Assembly: GCF_001039005.1 (NCBI RefSeq)
Contig: NZ_LDWR01000011.1
Coordinates: forward strand, 434,001 to 498,000
Source of the DNA: Burkholderia cepacia
Lineage (GTDB): Bacteria > Pseudomonadota > Gammaproteobacteria > Burkholderiales > Burkholderiaceae
Length of the DNA: 64,000 nt
Direction of reading: 5' to 3'
The first letter of the stretch is position 1. Each line of letters starts with the position of its first letter. Positions 10,669 through 20,831 of the stretch are shown here, one piece after another. Below the pieces are notes generated by a model that did not search any database, was not told the origin of the DNA, and saw only the letters and a program-made list of their open reading frames with translations. The position numbers and the translations under genes were made by a program.

Positions 10669-11418
10669 TCAGGCGGGTTGCGGCGGGGGTGTGTCGTCGT
10701 CCGCCAACGTGCCGAGCGGCACGAACATGTAGCCTTCCCCGCGCACGGTCCGGATGTAGCGATAATCGCCGACCGGCTGCTCGATCAGGTTGCGCAGCCG
10801 GAAGATCAGCACGTCGAGCCCGCGCTCGGAGCGTCCCGCCGCCTTCAGCCCCAGCAGCGCGAGGATCTCCGTGCGCGACAGCACGCGCATCGGCTGCGAG
10901 ATGAACAGCTCGAGCAGCGCGAATTCGCTGACGCGCAGCCCGAGATCGCGCCCCGCGCGGGTCGCGCGCCGGCTCGCGAAATTCACCTCGATGTCGCCGA
11001 ACGCATAGGGTTCCGCGATTCCGGGCTCGCGCGGCGGCCCGGACCCGTTCGGCGCATAACGGCGCATCGCGCTGCGCACGCGTGCGACGAGCTCCATCGG
11101 CTCGAACGGCTCGACGACGTAGTCGTCCGCGCCGATCTCGAGCGCGACGACCTTGTCGGCCACGCCCGCGCAACGGCTGAGCACGATCACGGGCATGTCG
11201 TGGCCGGCGCGCCGCAGCGCGCCGAGCGCCATATAGGCCGCCGTTGTCGGCCGTTCGACGCGCAGCACGATCAGCGTCGGCGGCGCCGCCGCCACGCGCG
11301 CCGTCAGCATCGACACGTCCTCCAGCACCGACGTGTCGATCTGGCAGTCGCGCAGGAATACGCCGATCATGTCGCGCAGCCGCGCGTCGGGCTCTACAAC
11401 AAGAACTTGGGTGGCCAT
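10669..11418 (-). CDS. OmpR-type response regulator with degenerate receiver
   Basis: A 249-residue protein with a receiver domain (about 1-120) and an OmpR winged helix (about 140-235; LRVSEFALLELFISQPMRVLSR and YIRTVRGEGYMF). The receiver lacks the phospho-acceptor: where LLDVxxP is expected the sequence is VLRVERP, so Asp is replaced by Arg53, and the conserved lysine before PF is Glu103 (VEPFEP). The switch serine (S81) and the acidic pair near residue 10 remain. It probably works without phosphorylation. No histidine kinase is adjacent. The start at 11418 fits the receiver; the longer frame adds an unrelated leader. It follows the diiron-protein gene by 111 bases on the same strand. Confidence 0.88.
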   Translation of the reverse strand: MATQVLVVEPDARLRDMIGVFLRDCQIDTSVLEDVSMLTARVAAAPPTLIVLRVERPTTAAYMALGALRRAGHDMPVIVLSRCAGVADKVVALEIGADDYVVEPFEPMELVARVRSAMRRYAPNGSGPPREPGIAEPYAFGDIEVNFASRRATRAGRDLGLRVSEFALLELFISQPMRVLSRTEILALLGLKAAGRSERGLDVLIFRLRNLIEQPVGDYRYIRTVRGEGYMFVPLGTLADDDTPPPQPA

Positions 11419-11529
11419 GGAAAATCGCCCAACACGACAGCCTGGACCGCGAATCCGGGCATCACGCCGGTCAGCCGGCCGACCGGAACGGCCGGCATGC
11501 ACGAACCGGCGACAGCGCGGTGCCGACGA

Positions 11530-12267
11530 CTACACATGCATGCAGCAATCGAGACTCGTCAGGAAATAGCTCAGGCTCTTGCGGATCGACGTCTCGACGT
11601 CCCGCACGTCGCGGGCCGCGGGCGACTGGCCGAGCAGCGTCGCGACGATGTCGAGCGCTTCCCACGGATGCCGGTCGTCGTAGTCGGCATGCAGCTTCAG
11701 CCAGCGCATCGCGCGATGCCGCACCGCCGGATCGAACTGCTCTTCGTACGGCGACGCGCACAGGATCGCGCTCCATTCGCCCGTTACGCCTTCGATCGCA
11801 TAGTTGGTCGCGGCGATGCTCGGCGCCAGCGCATCGGCGCTGCCGCTCTTCCAGCACCAGTGGCTCAGCGCGAACCCGGCCAGCGGCGCGTCGCCGCACA
11901 GCATCATGTCGACGGTCACGCCCGATTCGACGGCCCAGTTGGCCCAGTGATCGACGTGATTCTGCTCGACGCGGATATTGCGGATCAGATAGCGCCTGGC
12001 CTTCTCGTCGCCGCGCGACCGATACGCGGCCGTCTTCACCAGGTTCATCGCCATGTACTCGGGAAACTGGCTGACCACCGCCCAGCCGGTCACGAAGAAC
12101 GCGCGCAACTGCGGCGCGCGCAGGGTTCCGCCGCTCATGGCCGCGAATACCGGATGCGACCGGATACGCGCCTTCAGTTCGTCGGTCGCGCCGACCACGT
12201 CGCGCAGCCAGGCCGGATAGCTGGCCAGATCCGTCAGGTCGCCGGTCAGTTCAAATGGAGCACTCAT
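11530..12267 (-). CDS. TenA/PqqC-like (haem-oxygenase-fold) diiron protein
   Basis: A 245-residue all-helical protein of the PqqC/TenA superfamily. Possible metal ligands in the order expected for haem-oxygenase-like diiron oxidases are E70 (QFPEYM), E101 and H104 or H107 (VEQNHVDHW), E159 (NYAIEG), then H193, D197 and H200 (KLHADYDDRH). This group includes N-oxygenases, fatty-acid decarboxylases and metal-free PqqC itself, so the reaction is open. GAGGAA precedes the ATG. It starts 19 bases after the stop of the GGDEF-EAL gene, which indicates co-transcription with a c-di-GMP signalling protein. The C-terminus ends in DCCMHV, an unusual Cys-Cys pair. Confidence 0.75.
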   Translation of the reverse strand: MSAPFELTGDLTDLASYPAWLRDVVGATDELKARIRSHPVFAAMSGGTLRAPQLRAFFVTGWAVVSQFPEYMAMNLVKTAAYRSRGDEKARRYLIRNIRVEQNHVDHWANWAVESGVTVDMMLCGDAPLAGFALSHWCWKSGSADALAPSIAATNYAIEGVTGEWSAILCASPYEEQFDPAVRHRAMRWLKLHADYDDRHPWEALDIVATLLGQSPAARDVRDVETSIRKSLSYFLTSLDCCMHV

Positions 12268-12286
12268 GCGTTCATTCCTCGTTGTT

Positions 12287-14686
12287 TCAATGGAATCCCC
12301 CTTCCTGCCACGGCGCGGGGCGGCCGAAGTAATAGCCCTGGCAATAGTCGACGCCGAGCGCGCGAAGCATCTCGGCCGTCGTCGTATCCTCGACGTGCTC
12401 CGCCACGGTGCGGTACTGCATCACGTGCGCGATGTCGTTGATCGCGCATGCGATGCCGCGCTTGATGCTGTCGGACGTCATGTCCGACACGAGGCCGCCG
12501 TCGATCTTCAGGTAGTCGATCGGCAACTGGCGCAGATACGAAAACGACGACATGCCGGCGCCGAAATCGTCCAGCGCGAACCGGCAGCCGAGGTCGCGCA
12601 GCTCGCACATGAAGCGCGATGCGACCTCCAGGTTCCGAACCGCGCTCGTCTCCGTGATTTCGAAGCACAGCAGCGACGGATCGAGCCCCGACGCGGACAG
12701 CTCGGCGATCACGAACTCGACGAAGCGTTCGTCGGTGATCGACATCGCCGACAGGTTCACGTTGTATTCGACGTAGTGACGCCGTTCGAGCCGCGCGAGG
12801 CGCTGGATGACGGTGCGCACGACCCAGCGGTCGATCATCGTCATGTGGCCGTAGCGTTCGGCGGCCGGCAGGAATACCGGCGAGATCAGCTTGCCGTCGG
12901 CATCCGGAATGCGCAGCAGGATCTCCGCGCGCTCCTGTGCGCCGAGCGCGGCCTGGATCGGCACGATTCGTTGCGCGTACAACTTGAATGAATTCGTTTC
13001 GAGCGCCGTCTTCACGCGGCGGCTCCATTGCTTGTGGTACGCCTGGCGGCTCGAATTCATGTCGCGCGAATCCGCGACGTGCACGCGGTTGCGGCCGCGA
13101 TCCTTCGCCACATAGCATGCGATGTCGGCCATCTGCATGGCCTTCTCGACACTCTCGGGGCGGCATGCGAGATCCAGCACGCCGATGCTGACGCTGATCT
13201 TGAACGGTTCACCTTCCCAGAAGAACGTGAAGTCGTCGAGGCTCGCGCGGATCCGCTCCGCCTTGCCGCCGTCCGGCGCGACGTTTCGGCTGCCTGGCAG
13301 CAGGATGCCGAACTCGTCGCCGCCCAGCCGGCCGAACACGTCGTCGTCGTCGAGACAGCGCCGGAACACCGCCGTCGCGTCGCGCAGCAGCGCGTCGCCG
13401 GCCGCGTGCCCGCATACGTCGTTGACTTCCTTGAAGCCGTCCAGATCGAGTACCAGCAGCATCCCGCCGGCCCGCTCCACCAGCACTTCGCCCACGCGCA
13501 GCTCGAACGCCGTCCGGTTGATCAGCCCGGTCAGCGCGTCATGCGACGCCTGCCAGGTCAGCTTCTCGATCAACTGGTATTCGTGCGTCATGTCGCGCAG
13601 GATCAGCACGTAGCCGACGCAGCGGCCCGCGGCGTTGTCCATCTTCGACAGCGACGCGCGAACGGCCACTGCGGAGCCGCATACGCGAATCAGGTCGAGA
13701 TCGCGGGTGAACGTGTGGTCGCCGCTGTTGCTCAGCGACGCGAGCAGCTTGATCGACATCCCGGTCGACGTGTCGATCAGGTCCAGCACATCGTTGATCG
13801 GCTTGCCGACGCACAGATCCGCAGACGATCCGAGCAACTGCTCGGCCGCCGGGTTGACCGTTTCGATGCTGCGCGCGAGGCCGATCGTGACGATCGCGTC
13901 GGCAACCGAGCGAAGCGCGGCTTCCGCGAATGCCTGGCTCCGGTCGAGTTCGGTCTGCATCGACCGCTGCTGGCGTTGCGCGCGGCTCGCCCATCGCACC
14001 GACAGCAGGATGATCAGCAGCGACGCCGCGATGTACGACAGGATCAGCTGGATGACGGCCGAGCGGAACTCGGCGCTCAGCTCGTCGGAAAAGCGCTTCG
14101 GCAGTGGTTCGATGCGCGAATTGATGTCCCAGATCGAGCGATTCAGACGACTCGTGCGCCGGATGTCGCCCGCATGCACCGATTCGCGCAGTGCGTCCGC
14201 GGCCTGGCGCAGATCGACCAGCTGCCGGTCCGCGTCTTCCCAGTACTGCAACGCGGCGTTCAGGCGCGCGAAGCTGCTCAGGATCGGATAGAACCACACC
14301 ACCGCCGCCGCATCGACGGGATTGATGCCGGCCTCGATCATCGCCCGGCGCGCCACCCCGTGATCCGCCGGCACGCCGACCATCGCCCGGCGCGCGATGC
14401 CGAGGAATACGAGGGTCCGGTCGACCGCAAGGTAATCGCCGAACAGCTTTTCGTCGCTGGTCTCGCCATAGCGGCTCAGCAGGATGATCTCGTCCTTCTG
14501 CGCCTTCGACCAGCTGCTTTCGCCACCGACATACACGCGCAGCGACATGATCACGATCAGGCTGACGGCGACGAACCCGGCCAGCGCCACGATCACGACG
14601 ACGATCGGCAGGATGCCCAGCGCCGGACTCCATGGCCACACGTGAAACGAACTGCGCTGACTCGGGAGCTTCGAAATGTTTTCCAT
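12287..14686 (-). CDS. Membrane-bound PAS-GGDEF-EAL c-di-GMP protein
   Basis: A 799-residue protein. One N-terminal membrane helix (about 23-48), a periplasmic sensor of about 160 residues and a second helix (LILSYIAASLLIILLSV) lead into a PAS domain (AEAALRSVADAIVTIG), then GGDEF and EAL domains. The cyclase motif RLGGDEFGILL is intact. The phosphodiesterase domain has EIL instead of EAL and AEHVE instead of AEGVE. Its main metal and catalytic residues remain (NVNLS, FEITET, DDFGAG, LKIDG, Q in YCQGY). Either or both activities may be live. The start at 14686 (MENISKL) is chosen because the earlier frame adds only a basic leader; the ribosome site is weak. Confidence 0.9.
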   Translation of the reverse strand: MENISKLPSQRSSFHVWPWSPALGILPIVVVIVALAGFVAVSLIVIMSLRVYVGGESSWSKAQKDEIILLSRYGETSDEKLFGDYLAVDRTLVFLGIARRAMVGVPADHGVARRAMIEAGINPVDAAAVVWFYPILSSFARLNAALQYWEDADRQLVDLRQAADALRESVHAGDIRRTSRLNRSIWDINSRIEPLPKRFSDELSAEFRSAVIQLILSYIAASLLIILLSVRWASRAQRQQRSMQTELDRSQAFAEAALRSVADAIVTIGLARSIETVNPAAEQLLGSSADLCVGKPINDVLDLIDTSTGMSIKLLASLSNSGDHTFTRDLDLIRVCGSAVAVRASLSKMDNAAGRCVGYVLILRDMTHEYQLIEKLTWQASHDALTGLINRTAFELRVGEVLVERAGGMLLVLDLDGFKEVNDVCGHAAGDALLRDATAVFRRCLDDDDVFGRLGGDEFGILLPGSRNVAPDGGKAERIRASLDDFTFFWEGEPFKISVSIGVLDLACRPESVEKAMQMADIACYVAKDRGRNRVHVADSRDMNSSRQAYHKQWSRRVKTALETNSFKLYAQRIVPIQAALGAQERAEILLRIPDADGKLISPVFLPAAERYGHMTMIDRWVVRTVIQRLARLERRHYVEYNVNLSAMSITDERFVEFVIAELSASGLDPSLLCFEITETSAVRNLEVASRFMCELRDLGCRFALDDFGAGMSSFSYLRQLPIDYLKIDGGLVSDMTSDSIKRGIACAINDIAHVMQYRTVAEHVEDTTTAEMLRALGVDYCQGYYFGRPAPWQEGGFH

Positions 14687-14854
14687 ACCTGATGACTGCT
14701 TTTCTGATTGTTCTCGACGTCTCTGGCCTGGCGCACGCCAGGACTTCCGGCGTTCAGGCATCTCCCATTCCGCACGCTCGCGACGTGCCGCCTTTCATGC
14801 AATCGCGGCACAAGAAGCCGTTGCCGGCCGCGCCCTCCCGCGCGGCGCGACGGA

Positions 14855-15631
14855 CTAGGTCGTCCGCACGCGGCGCGGCGGCGATTCACCGGCCTCGATA
14901 CCGGAATCGACCGTGAGGATGCGGCACGTTTCGTCCCGGATGACCCGATGACAGTCGCATCCCTGCCGTTCGAGATTCGCCAGGTCCGTCAGCACGATGG
15001 CACCGCGGTGCTGATGGATCAGACCGAGCTCGTGAAGCTGCCGCGTGGCATCGGTGACAGTCTCGCGCCGCACGCCCAGCATCTGGCCCAGCATGCCGTG
15101 CGTGACCGGGATTTCGATGCTGCGCGATCGCTCGTACGCGATCAGCAGCCACCGGCCCAGTTGATGGCGCATCAGGTGGTGGCGGCTGCAGAACATCACT
15201 TGCGACGCCTGGGCAAGAATCAGCTGCATGCGCACGAACACCTGCTTCCGGATGGCCGCCGATGCGTCGCACGCGTCGTCGAACCGGCGCGCATGCAGCC
15301 GATACGCGAACCCGCCGCAATAGACGACGGCGCGTCGCTGCATCGCACTGCCGATGACGTCGTCGCATACGACGCCTTCGCGACCGATTTCCGTTACGCC
15401 GAGCGTCGTCTTGCCGCCCGCCGTGTATTGCAGGGAAATGCCGGCCGTCACGGGAAAATAGACGGCCTCCAGATTCTCGCCGGCATCGCACAGCACCTGC
15501 CCGGTCTTGAGATTCGAAAGCTGCAAATGGGGTGCCAATTCCGAACGACTTATTCCGTCAAGCGCGGACAGGAAATGATTGGCACCAAGTGCATGCGGCA
15601 ACTCGATGACGTTGTTTGCCTGATGTGTCAC
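14855..15631 (-). CDS. Crp/Fnr family transcriptional regulator
   Basis: A Crp/Fnr-type protein with a cyclic-nucleotide-like sensor barrel (LCDAGENLEAVYFPVTAG, TEIGREGVV) and a C-terminal winged helix (GMLGQMLGVRRETVTDATRQLHELGLI). No N-terminal cysteine cluster is present, so it is not an iron-sulphur oxygen sensor of the FNR type. I favour the GTG start at 15631 (258 residues) because GAGGTG lies 6 bases upstream; an ATG at 15679 is in frame but has no clear ribosome site. It is not closely linked to the diguanylate gene (168 bases apart) and its target is unknown. Confidence 0.88.
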   Translation of the reverse strand: MTHQANNVIELPHALGANHFLSALDGISRSELAPHLQLSNLKTGQVLCDAGENLEAVYFPVTAGISLQYTAGGKTTLGVTEIGREGVVCDDVIGSAMQRRAVVYCGGFAYRLHARRFDDACDASAAIRKQVFVRMQLILAQASQVMFCSRHHLMRHQLGRWLLIAYERSRSIEIPVTHGMLGQMLGVRRETVTDATRQLHELGLIHQHRGAIVLTDLANLERQGCDCHRVIRDETCRILTVDSGIEAGESPPRRVRTT

Positions 15632-16062
15632 GGCGCACCTCGTACGTTGTATTCCTGCCCTCGGCCACCGAACCTTCATGCCATTTTTCACCGGACCGGT
15701 TTGACGGTTTTTCCGTTTTCTTCCCGGTGACATTGAGCAAAAAGGTATCACGCAGGCCAACCGTCCGCGACATTCCAATTTCGTTACATGAAGTAATTTG
15801 ACATTTCAATCCGGCACCCGAATGTCCTTGCATTGTCAATCAAGGATTAGTCATTTAATTAACTATCGCATAAATAGGATTGCTAAATAAATAAGTTCGA
15901 ATGTCTTGTGAATAGCAATTCTTCGAAATTCAATAAAATCAATCACTGAAAATAATTCCAGAATCGACGCAATGCGGGATAAGTGACATATCCAACACTT
16001 CCCTGGCGACGGGTGTGGCAGGCAGGAAATGCACGCACCGGAGCCGGGCGCGATGTCGCGCG
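15632..16062. other. AT-rich intergenic region after the lipase operon
   Basis: No gene is supported here. The stretch 15780-15990 is strikingly AT-rich for this genome, with TTAATTAA and several A/T runs, and holds the promoter for the Crp/Fnr gene. CCTTG and CAAGG flank a 10-base spacer near 15831, a loose dyad only. No convincing terminator for the lipase operon was found. Confidence 0.5.
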
Positions 16063-17079
16063 CTAGTGCGCCGATGCCGCCGCGCTGCCGGCGTCGAGCG
16101 ACGCAGCCCTCAGGGCGTCCGCCGGGTCCGGGAAGTCGCGTTGCCGCAATTGCGCGATCTGCGCATCGCGCGCGTCGGGCGCAAGCCGCTGCGCGTCGAG
16201 CCGTTCGCGTTCGGCCGCGTAGTCGCGATAGCGCGCCAGCCACGCGTCGTCGTCCTGCTGCATTCGCACGACGCGAGCGGTGACGTCGGCGCCGAGCTGT
16301 GCCCGCAACGCATCGGGCGTCGCGCGCTGCCCTTCGAGCCGCGCGACCGTCGCAATCTCGTCGTGCTGCCGCGCCAGCCGCTCGCGTGCGTCGCGCATGC
16401 CGGGCGGCAGCGACAGGTCGAGTGCGGCGAGGCGTTCGCGCTTCTGTGCATCGGTGAGCGTCGGATCGCGCGCGATCCTGATCCGCTCGAGGTCGTCGCG
16501 CTGCCGCTGGCGTTCCGCGCCGAAGAAAGGCGTGCTCCAGTCGCCGAGCCATCGGCTCGCGAGCGCCTCGCGCCGTGCGAACTCGCCCGCGATCCCGTCC
16601 GGATCGATGCGCCCGCCGGGCGGTGCGGCATCCGGCGGTGCGGCGAACGCGGCGAGGCACGCGCGATAGCGCGGCCATACGTCGAGCGCTTCGCGCCGTG
16701 CCTGCGCGCCGACCGGTTGCGCGGCGATCTCGCGCGCAACCAGCGCATCGAGCTCGGCAGCCGTCAGGTCGTGCTGCGCCAGCAAGAAGTAATCGAAGAA
16801 TTCCCGCACCGCGCGCACTTTCGCCAAGTGCCCGTCGGGGCCGACCGGCAGGCGCGGCGCGCGCGAACCCGCCAGCGACGCGGGCAGCACGACGGCGGAT
16901 GCCGCAAGCGCAGGCCGTGGCGCCGCCGCACCGGGCGACGCGGCATCGACGGCCCGCGCAGCGCCGGCGGCCTCGGGCGCCTGCGTCGGCCTGCCGAGCG
17001 CATGCCACACGGCCGCGACCGCGATCATGCCGGTGGCGCCGTACAGCACGGCGCGCGACAACGTCGTCCGGACCTCCAT
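16063..17079 (-). CDS. lifO: Lipase-specific foldase (lipase chaperone)
   Basis: A 338-residue lipase foldase. An N-terminal membrane anchor (LYGATGMIAVAAVWHALG) and an Ala/Pro-rich linker of about 60 residues precede the helical foldase domain. The family signature R..FDY is present as VREFFDYFLL, near residue 90. Such proteins are tethered to the inner membrane facing the periplasm and wrap around their lipase to bring it to the active fold before type II secretion. It starts 3 bases after the lipase stop codon, so translation is coupled. Its ATG is at 17079 with a GGAGG-like site inside the lipase end. Confidence 0.95.
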   Translation of the reverse strand: MEVRTTLSRAVLYGATGMIAVAAVWHALGRPTQAPEAAGAARAVDAASPGAAAPRPALAASAVVLPASLAGSRAPRLPVGPDGHLAKVRAVREFFDYFLLAQHDLTAAELDALVAREIAAQPVGAQARREALDVWPRYRACLAAFAAPPDAAPPGGRIDPDGIAGEFARREALASRWLGDWSTPFFGAERQRQRDDLERIRIARDPTLTDAQKRERLAALDLSLPPGMRDARERLARQHDEIATVARLEGQRATPDALRAQLGADVTARVVRMQQDDDAWLARYRDYAAERERLDAQRLAPDARDAQIAQLRQRDFPDPADALRAASLDAGSAAASAH

Positions 17080-17082
17080 CGC

Positions 17083-18664
<1,582 letters not shown>

Positions 18665-18680
18665 TCGAACTCTCCTTGCA

Positions 18681-20006
18681 TCATCGATAAAAAATACCCA
18701 GCACCTGAACACTCGTCGACTCCGGCATCGCACCGAAGCGGCTCCACGACGGCCCGCCCTGATGCAGCCATTGCAGCGCGACGTCGAACCGGTCGAAGCG
18801 CCGCCGCAGCTCGACCCAGTATTGCCGGCCGCCGCCGAGATCGGCCTGCATGAAGCCCGACAGGTCGAGGCGGCGCACGCCGACATTGCGCCATGCTGCC
18901 ATCACGAACAGTCCGTGGCGGGTTTGCAACTCCTGCGCGGCGATCGACGTCTGCACCGCGCTGCCCCATGCATACGGGTTCGCACGCTGCAACGACCGCC
19001 ACTGCGCCGCGTCCGCGCCGCCGCCGTTGCTCTGGAATTCCGCGGTGAGCGACAGGTCGACCGGCAGCGTCCACGTCGCCCCCACCGACGAGCTGGTGCG
19101 GAACGCACGATCGTCGGCCGCGCCGGTGGCACGCGCGATCAGTGAGCGCCGGTAGCCGCCCGCCCATTCGAGATACGCGACCACCGAGTTGCCGAGCAGC
19201 ACGCTCAGATTCTGGCCGAACTGCGGCGCCTGCCCGCTTTCGCCGTAGACGATCCATTGCGGCTGGATCGCCGCGCTCAGCCGCTGGCTCGCGACGAGCA
19301 TCCAGCGGTCGACGCCGTTGGTCCGCTGCAGGTCGGACGACGCGGCCGGGTCGCCCGGCAGGCCGCGGCGCTCGAGACGCGGCGACAGCAGCGCCGTGAG
19401 CGAACCCGTGTCCCACACCTGCTGCGCGCGCAGCCCGACCGTGCCGAGCCGATTCGTGTGCCGGCTGTCCGGATCGGGCGGCACGTCGAGGCTCACCGCG
19501 CCCGCGCGGAAAAAGTCGGTCGGGTTGTAGCCGATCGCCGCGCCGAGCCGCTCGTTCACGCGCCCCGCGTCGACCACGAACGCGGGCGACGCGCGCCAGC
19601 TCACATAAGCCTCCTTCACGAGCGTCACGTCGCGCGACGACGTGCTCGACGTCCCGAGCGGATCGAAGCGGTCGAAGCGGTCGAAGCGCATCGAGAAGTG
19701 CGCGGCGAACGACGGCGTCAGCCACTGACCGTACTCGAATTCGATCGAAAGCTGATTGCGGCCGGCGTCCCCGCCGTCGCGATAGCGGCTCGTGCGCAGC
19801 GCGTCCTGCACGCCGAGTTTCCACGGCTTCGCGGTGTCGGGCGGCGTCGCGGCCGGCCGGTCGGCGAGATCGAGCGCCGCGGCGTCGGCCGTGTCCACGC
19901 CGGTCGCATCCACGCCGCCCGCGCCATCCGCATCCGCCGCGCGCACGAGCACCGGCAGGAGCGCGAACGCGAGCACGGCGATCCGGCATCGGCGCCGCGC
20001 CGTCAT
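18681..20006 (-). CDS. Putative outer-membrane beta-barrel protein
   Basis: A 441-residue protein with a signal peptide (IAVLAFALLPVLVRA) and alternating amphipathic strands rich in aromatic residues throughout. It ends in QVLGIFYR, an aromatic-rich C-terminal strand as in outer-membrane barrels. I do not recognise a named family with certainty; it resembles barrels often annotated as DUF1302-like or alginate-export-like. A 9-base direct repeat (about 19663-19689) encodes RFDRFDRFD early in the mature part. The ATG at 20006 overlaps the stop of the LolA-like gene (ATGA). Context suggests a receiver or pore for a lipid handed over by the Lol-like proteins. Confidence 0.7.
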   Translation of the reverse strand: MTARRRCRIAVLAFALLPVLVRAADADGAGGVDATGVDTADAAALDLADRPAATPPDTAKPWKLGVQDALRTSRYRDGGDAGRNQLSIEFEYGQWLTPSFAAHFSMRFDRFDRFDPLGTSSTSSRDVTLVKEAYVSWRASPAFVVDAGRVNERLGAAIGYNPTDFFRAGAVSLDVPPDPDSRHTNRLGTVGLRAQQVWDTGSLTALLSPRLERRGLPGDPAASSDLQRTNGVDRWMLVASQRLSAAIQPQWIVYGESGQAPQFGQNLSVLLGNSVVAYLEWAGGYRRSLIARATGAADDRAFRTSSSVGATWTLPVDLSLTAEFQSNGGGADAAQWRSLQRANPYAWGSAVQTSIAAQELQTRHGLFVMAAWRNVGVRRLDLSGFMQADLGGGRQYWVELRRRFDRFDVALQWLHQGGPSWSRFGAMPESTSVQVLGIFYR

Positions 20007-20782
20007 TGCGCCTGGAAGCGGGACAGATAGTCGCGCTGCAGCCATGCGTCGGGAATGTCGCGCCACGCGTAGTCGGAGAAGCGCATGACCGTGACCCAGT
20101 TGCTGTCGAGCCCGTCGATGATGACGGTTTCGGTCGGCCGCTCGACGCCGAGCTGCATCGTGTAGCGGCGATAGAACGCGGTCTTCAGCAGTCGGTCGCT
20201 TTCCGAATAGAAGCGCGCCTTCAACGGCCGGTTGTTCGCCGCGTCGATCCAGATCTCGATTCGGCGGTAAGTGAGCCCGTCGCCGTGTCCGGCAAGCGCG
20301 AGCCGGTACGCGCGGCGCATCTGCCGGTCGCCGTCGGCGATGTCCTCGACGCCCTTCATCTCGGCCGTGTAGTCGTGCGCGAGATTGATCGTCACGACGT
20401 CGCCGTTCGCGGCCTGTCCGAGCAGCCGCTGATCCGGCGAGATCCGCACGCTCGCCTGGTTCGCCGGATCGTAGAACCACAGGTCGTTGCCGTTCTTCAG
20501 CATCAGCTTGCCCGTGTCGCGCGCCGGCGCGACGAAGCGCACCAGCGTGCGGAACGCGCCGCCGGGCGCGTCGGGCTTCGAATAGATCGACAGCGTATTG
20601 CCGTCGACCTGCTTGCCGGACCGGTACTCGATCAACGTCGCGGTCAGCACGAACGATTTCTCCGGCGTGCGGATCGCGTCGCTCGCCGCGAGCACCTTCT
20701 GCGGATCGGGTGCCGGCTGCGCATGCGCGACGCCGGCGAGGAACGAAAGACTCAGACAGCATGAAACGAACAGGCGACGCAC
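20003..20782 (-). CDS. LolA-like outer-membrane lipoprotein-sorting protein
   Basis: A 259-residue periplasmic protein: signal peptide (RRLFVSCCLSLSFLAGVAHA) followed by a LolA-like half barrel (KSFVLTATLIEYRSGKQ, NDLWFYDPANQASVRISPDQRLLGQ, IEIWIDAANNRPLKARFYSES). Proteins of this group carry lipids or lipoproteins across the periplasm beside LolCDE-like pumps. I choose the GTG start at 20782 because GGGAGAG lies 6 bases upstream and the signal peptide begins at once; the longer frame would overlap the FtsX gene. It ends in an ATGA overlap with the barrel gene. Confidence 0.82.
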   Translation of the reverse strand: MRRLFVSCCLSLSFLAGVAHAQPAPDPQKVLAASDAIRTPEKSFVLTATLIEYRSGKQVDGNTLSIYSKPDAPGGAFRTLVRFVAPARDTGKLMLKNGNDLWFYDPANQASVRISPDQRLLGQAANGDVVTINLAHDYTAEMKGVEDIADGDRQMRRAYRLALAGHGDGLTYRRIEIWIDAANNRPLKARFYSESDRLLKTAFYRRYTMQLGVERPTETVIIDGLDSNWVTVMRFSDYAWRDIPDAWLQRDYLSRFQAQ

Positions 20783-20831
20783 GAACGCTCTCCCGAAAGT
20801 GGATTGGATCAAAACGGCGGCACACGCGGCT

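Noticed and set aside
15679..15778. Longer N-terminus for the Crp/Fnr regulator
   Set aside because: The extra residues are basic and unlike the family, and the GTG at 15631 has the only good ribosome site.
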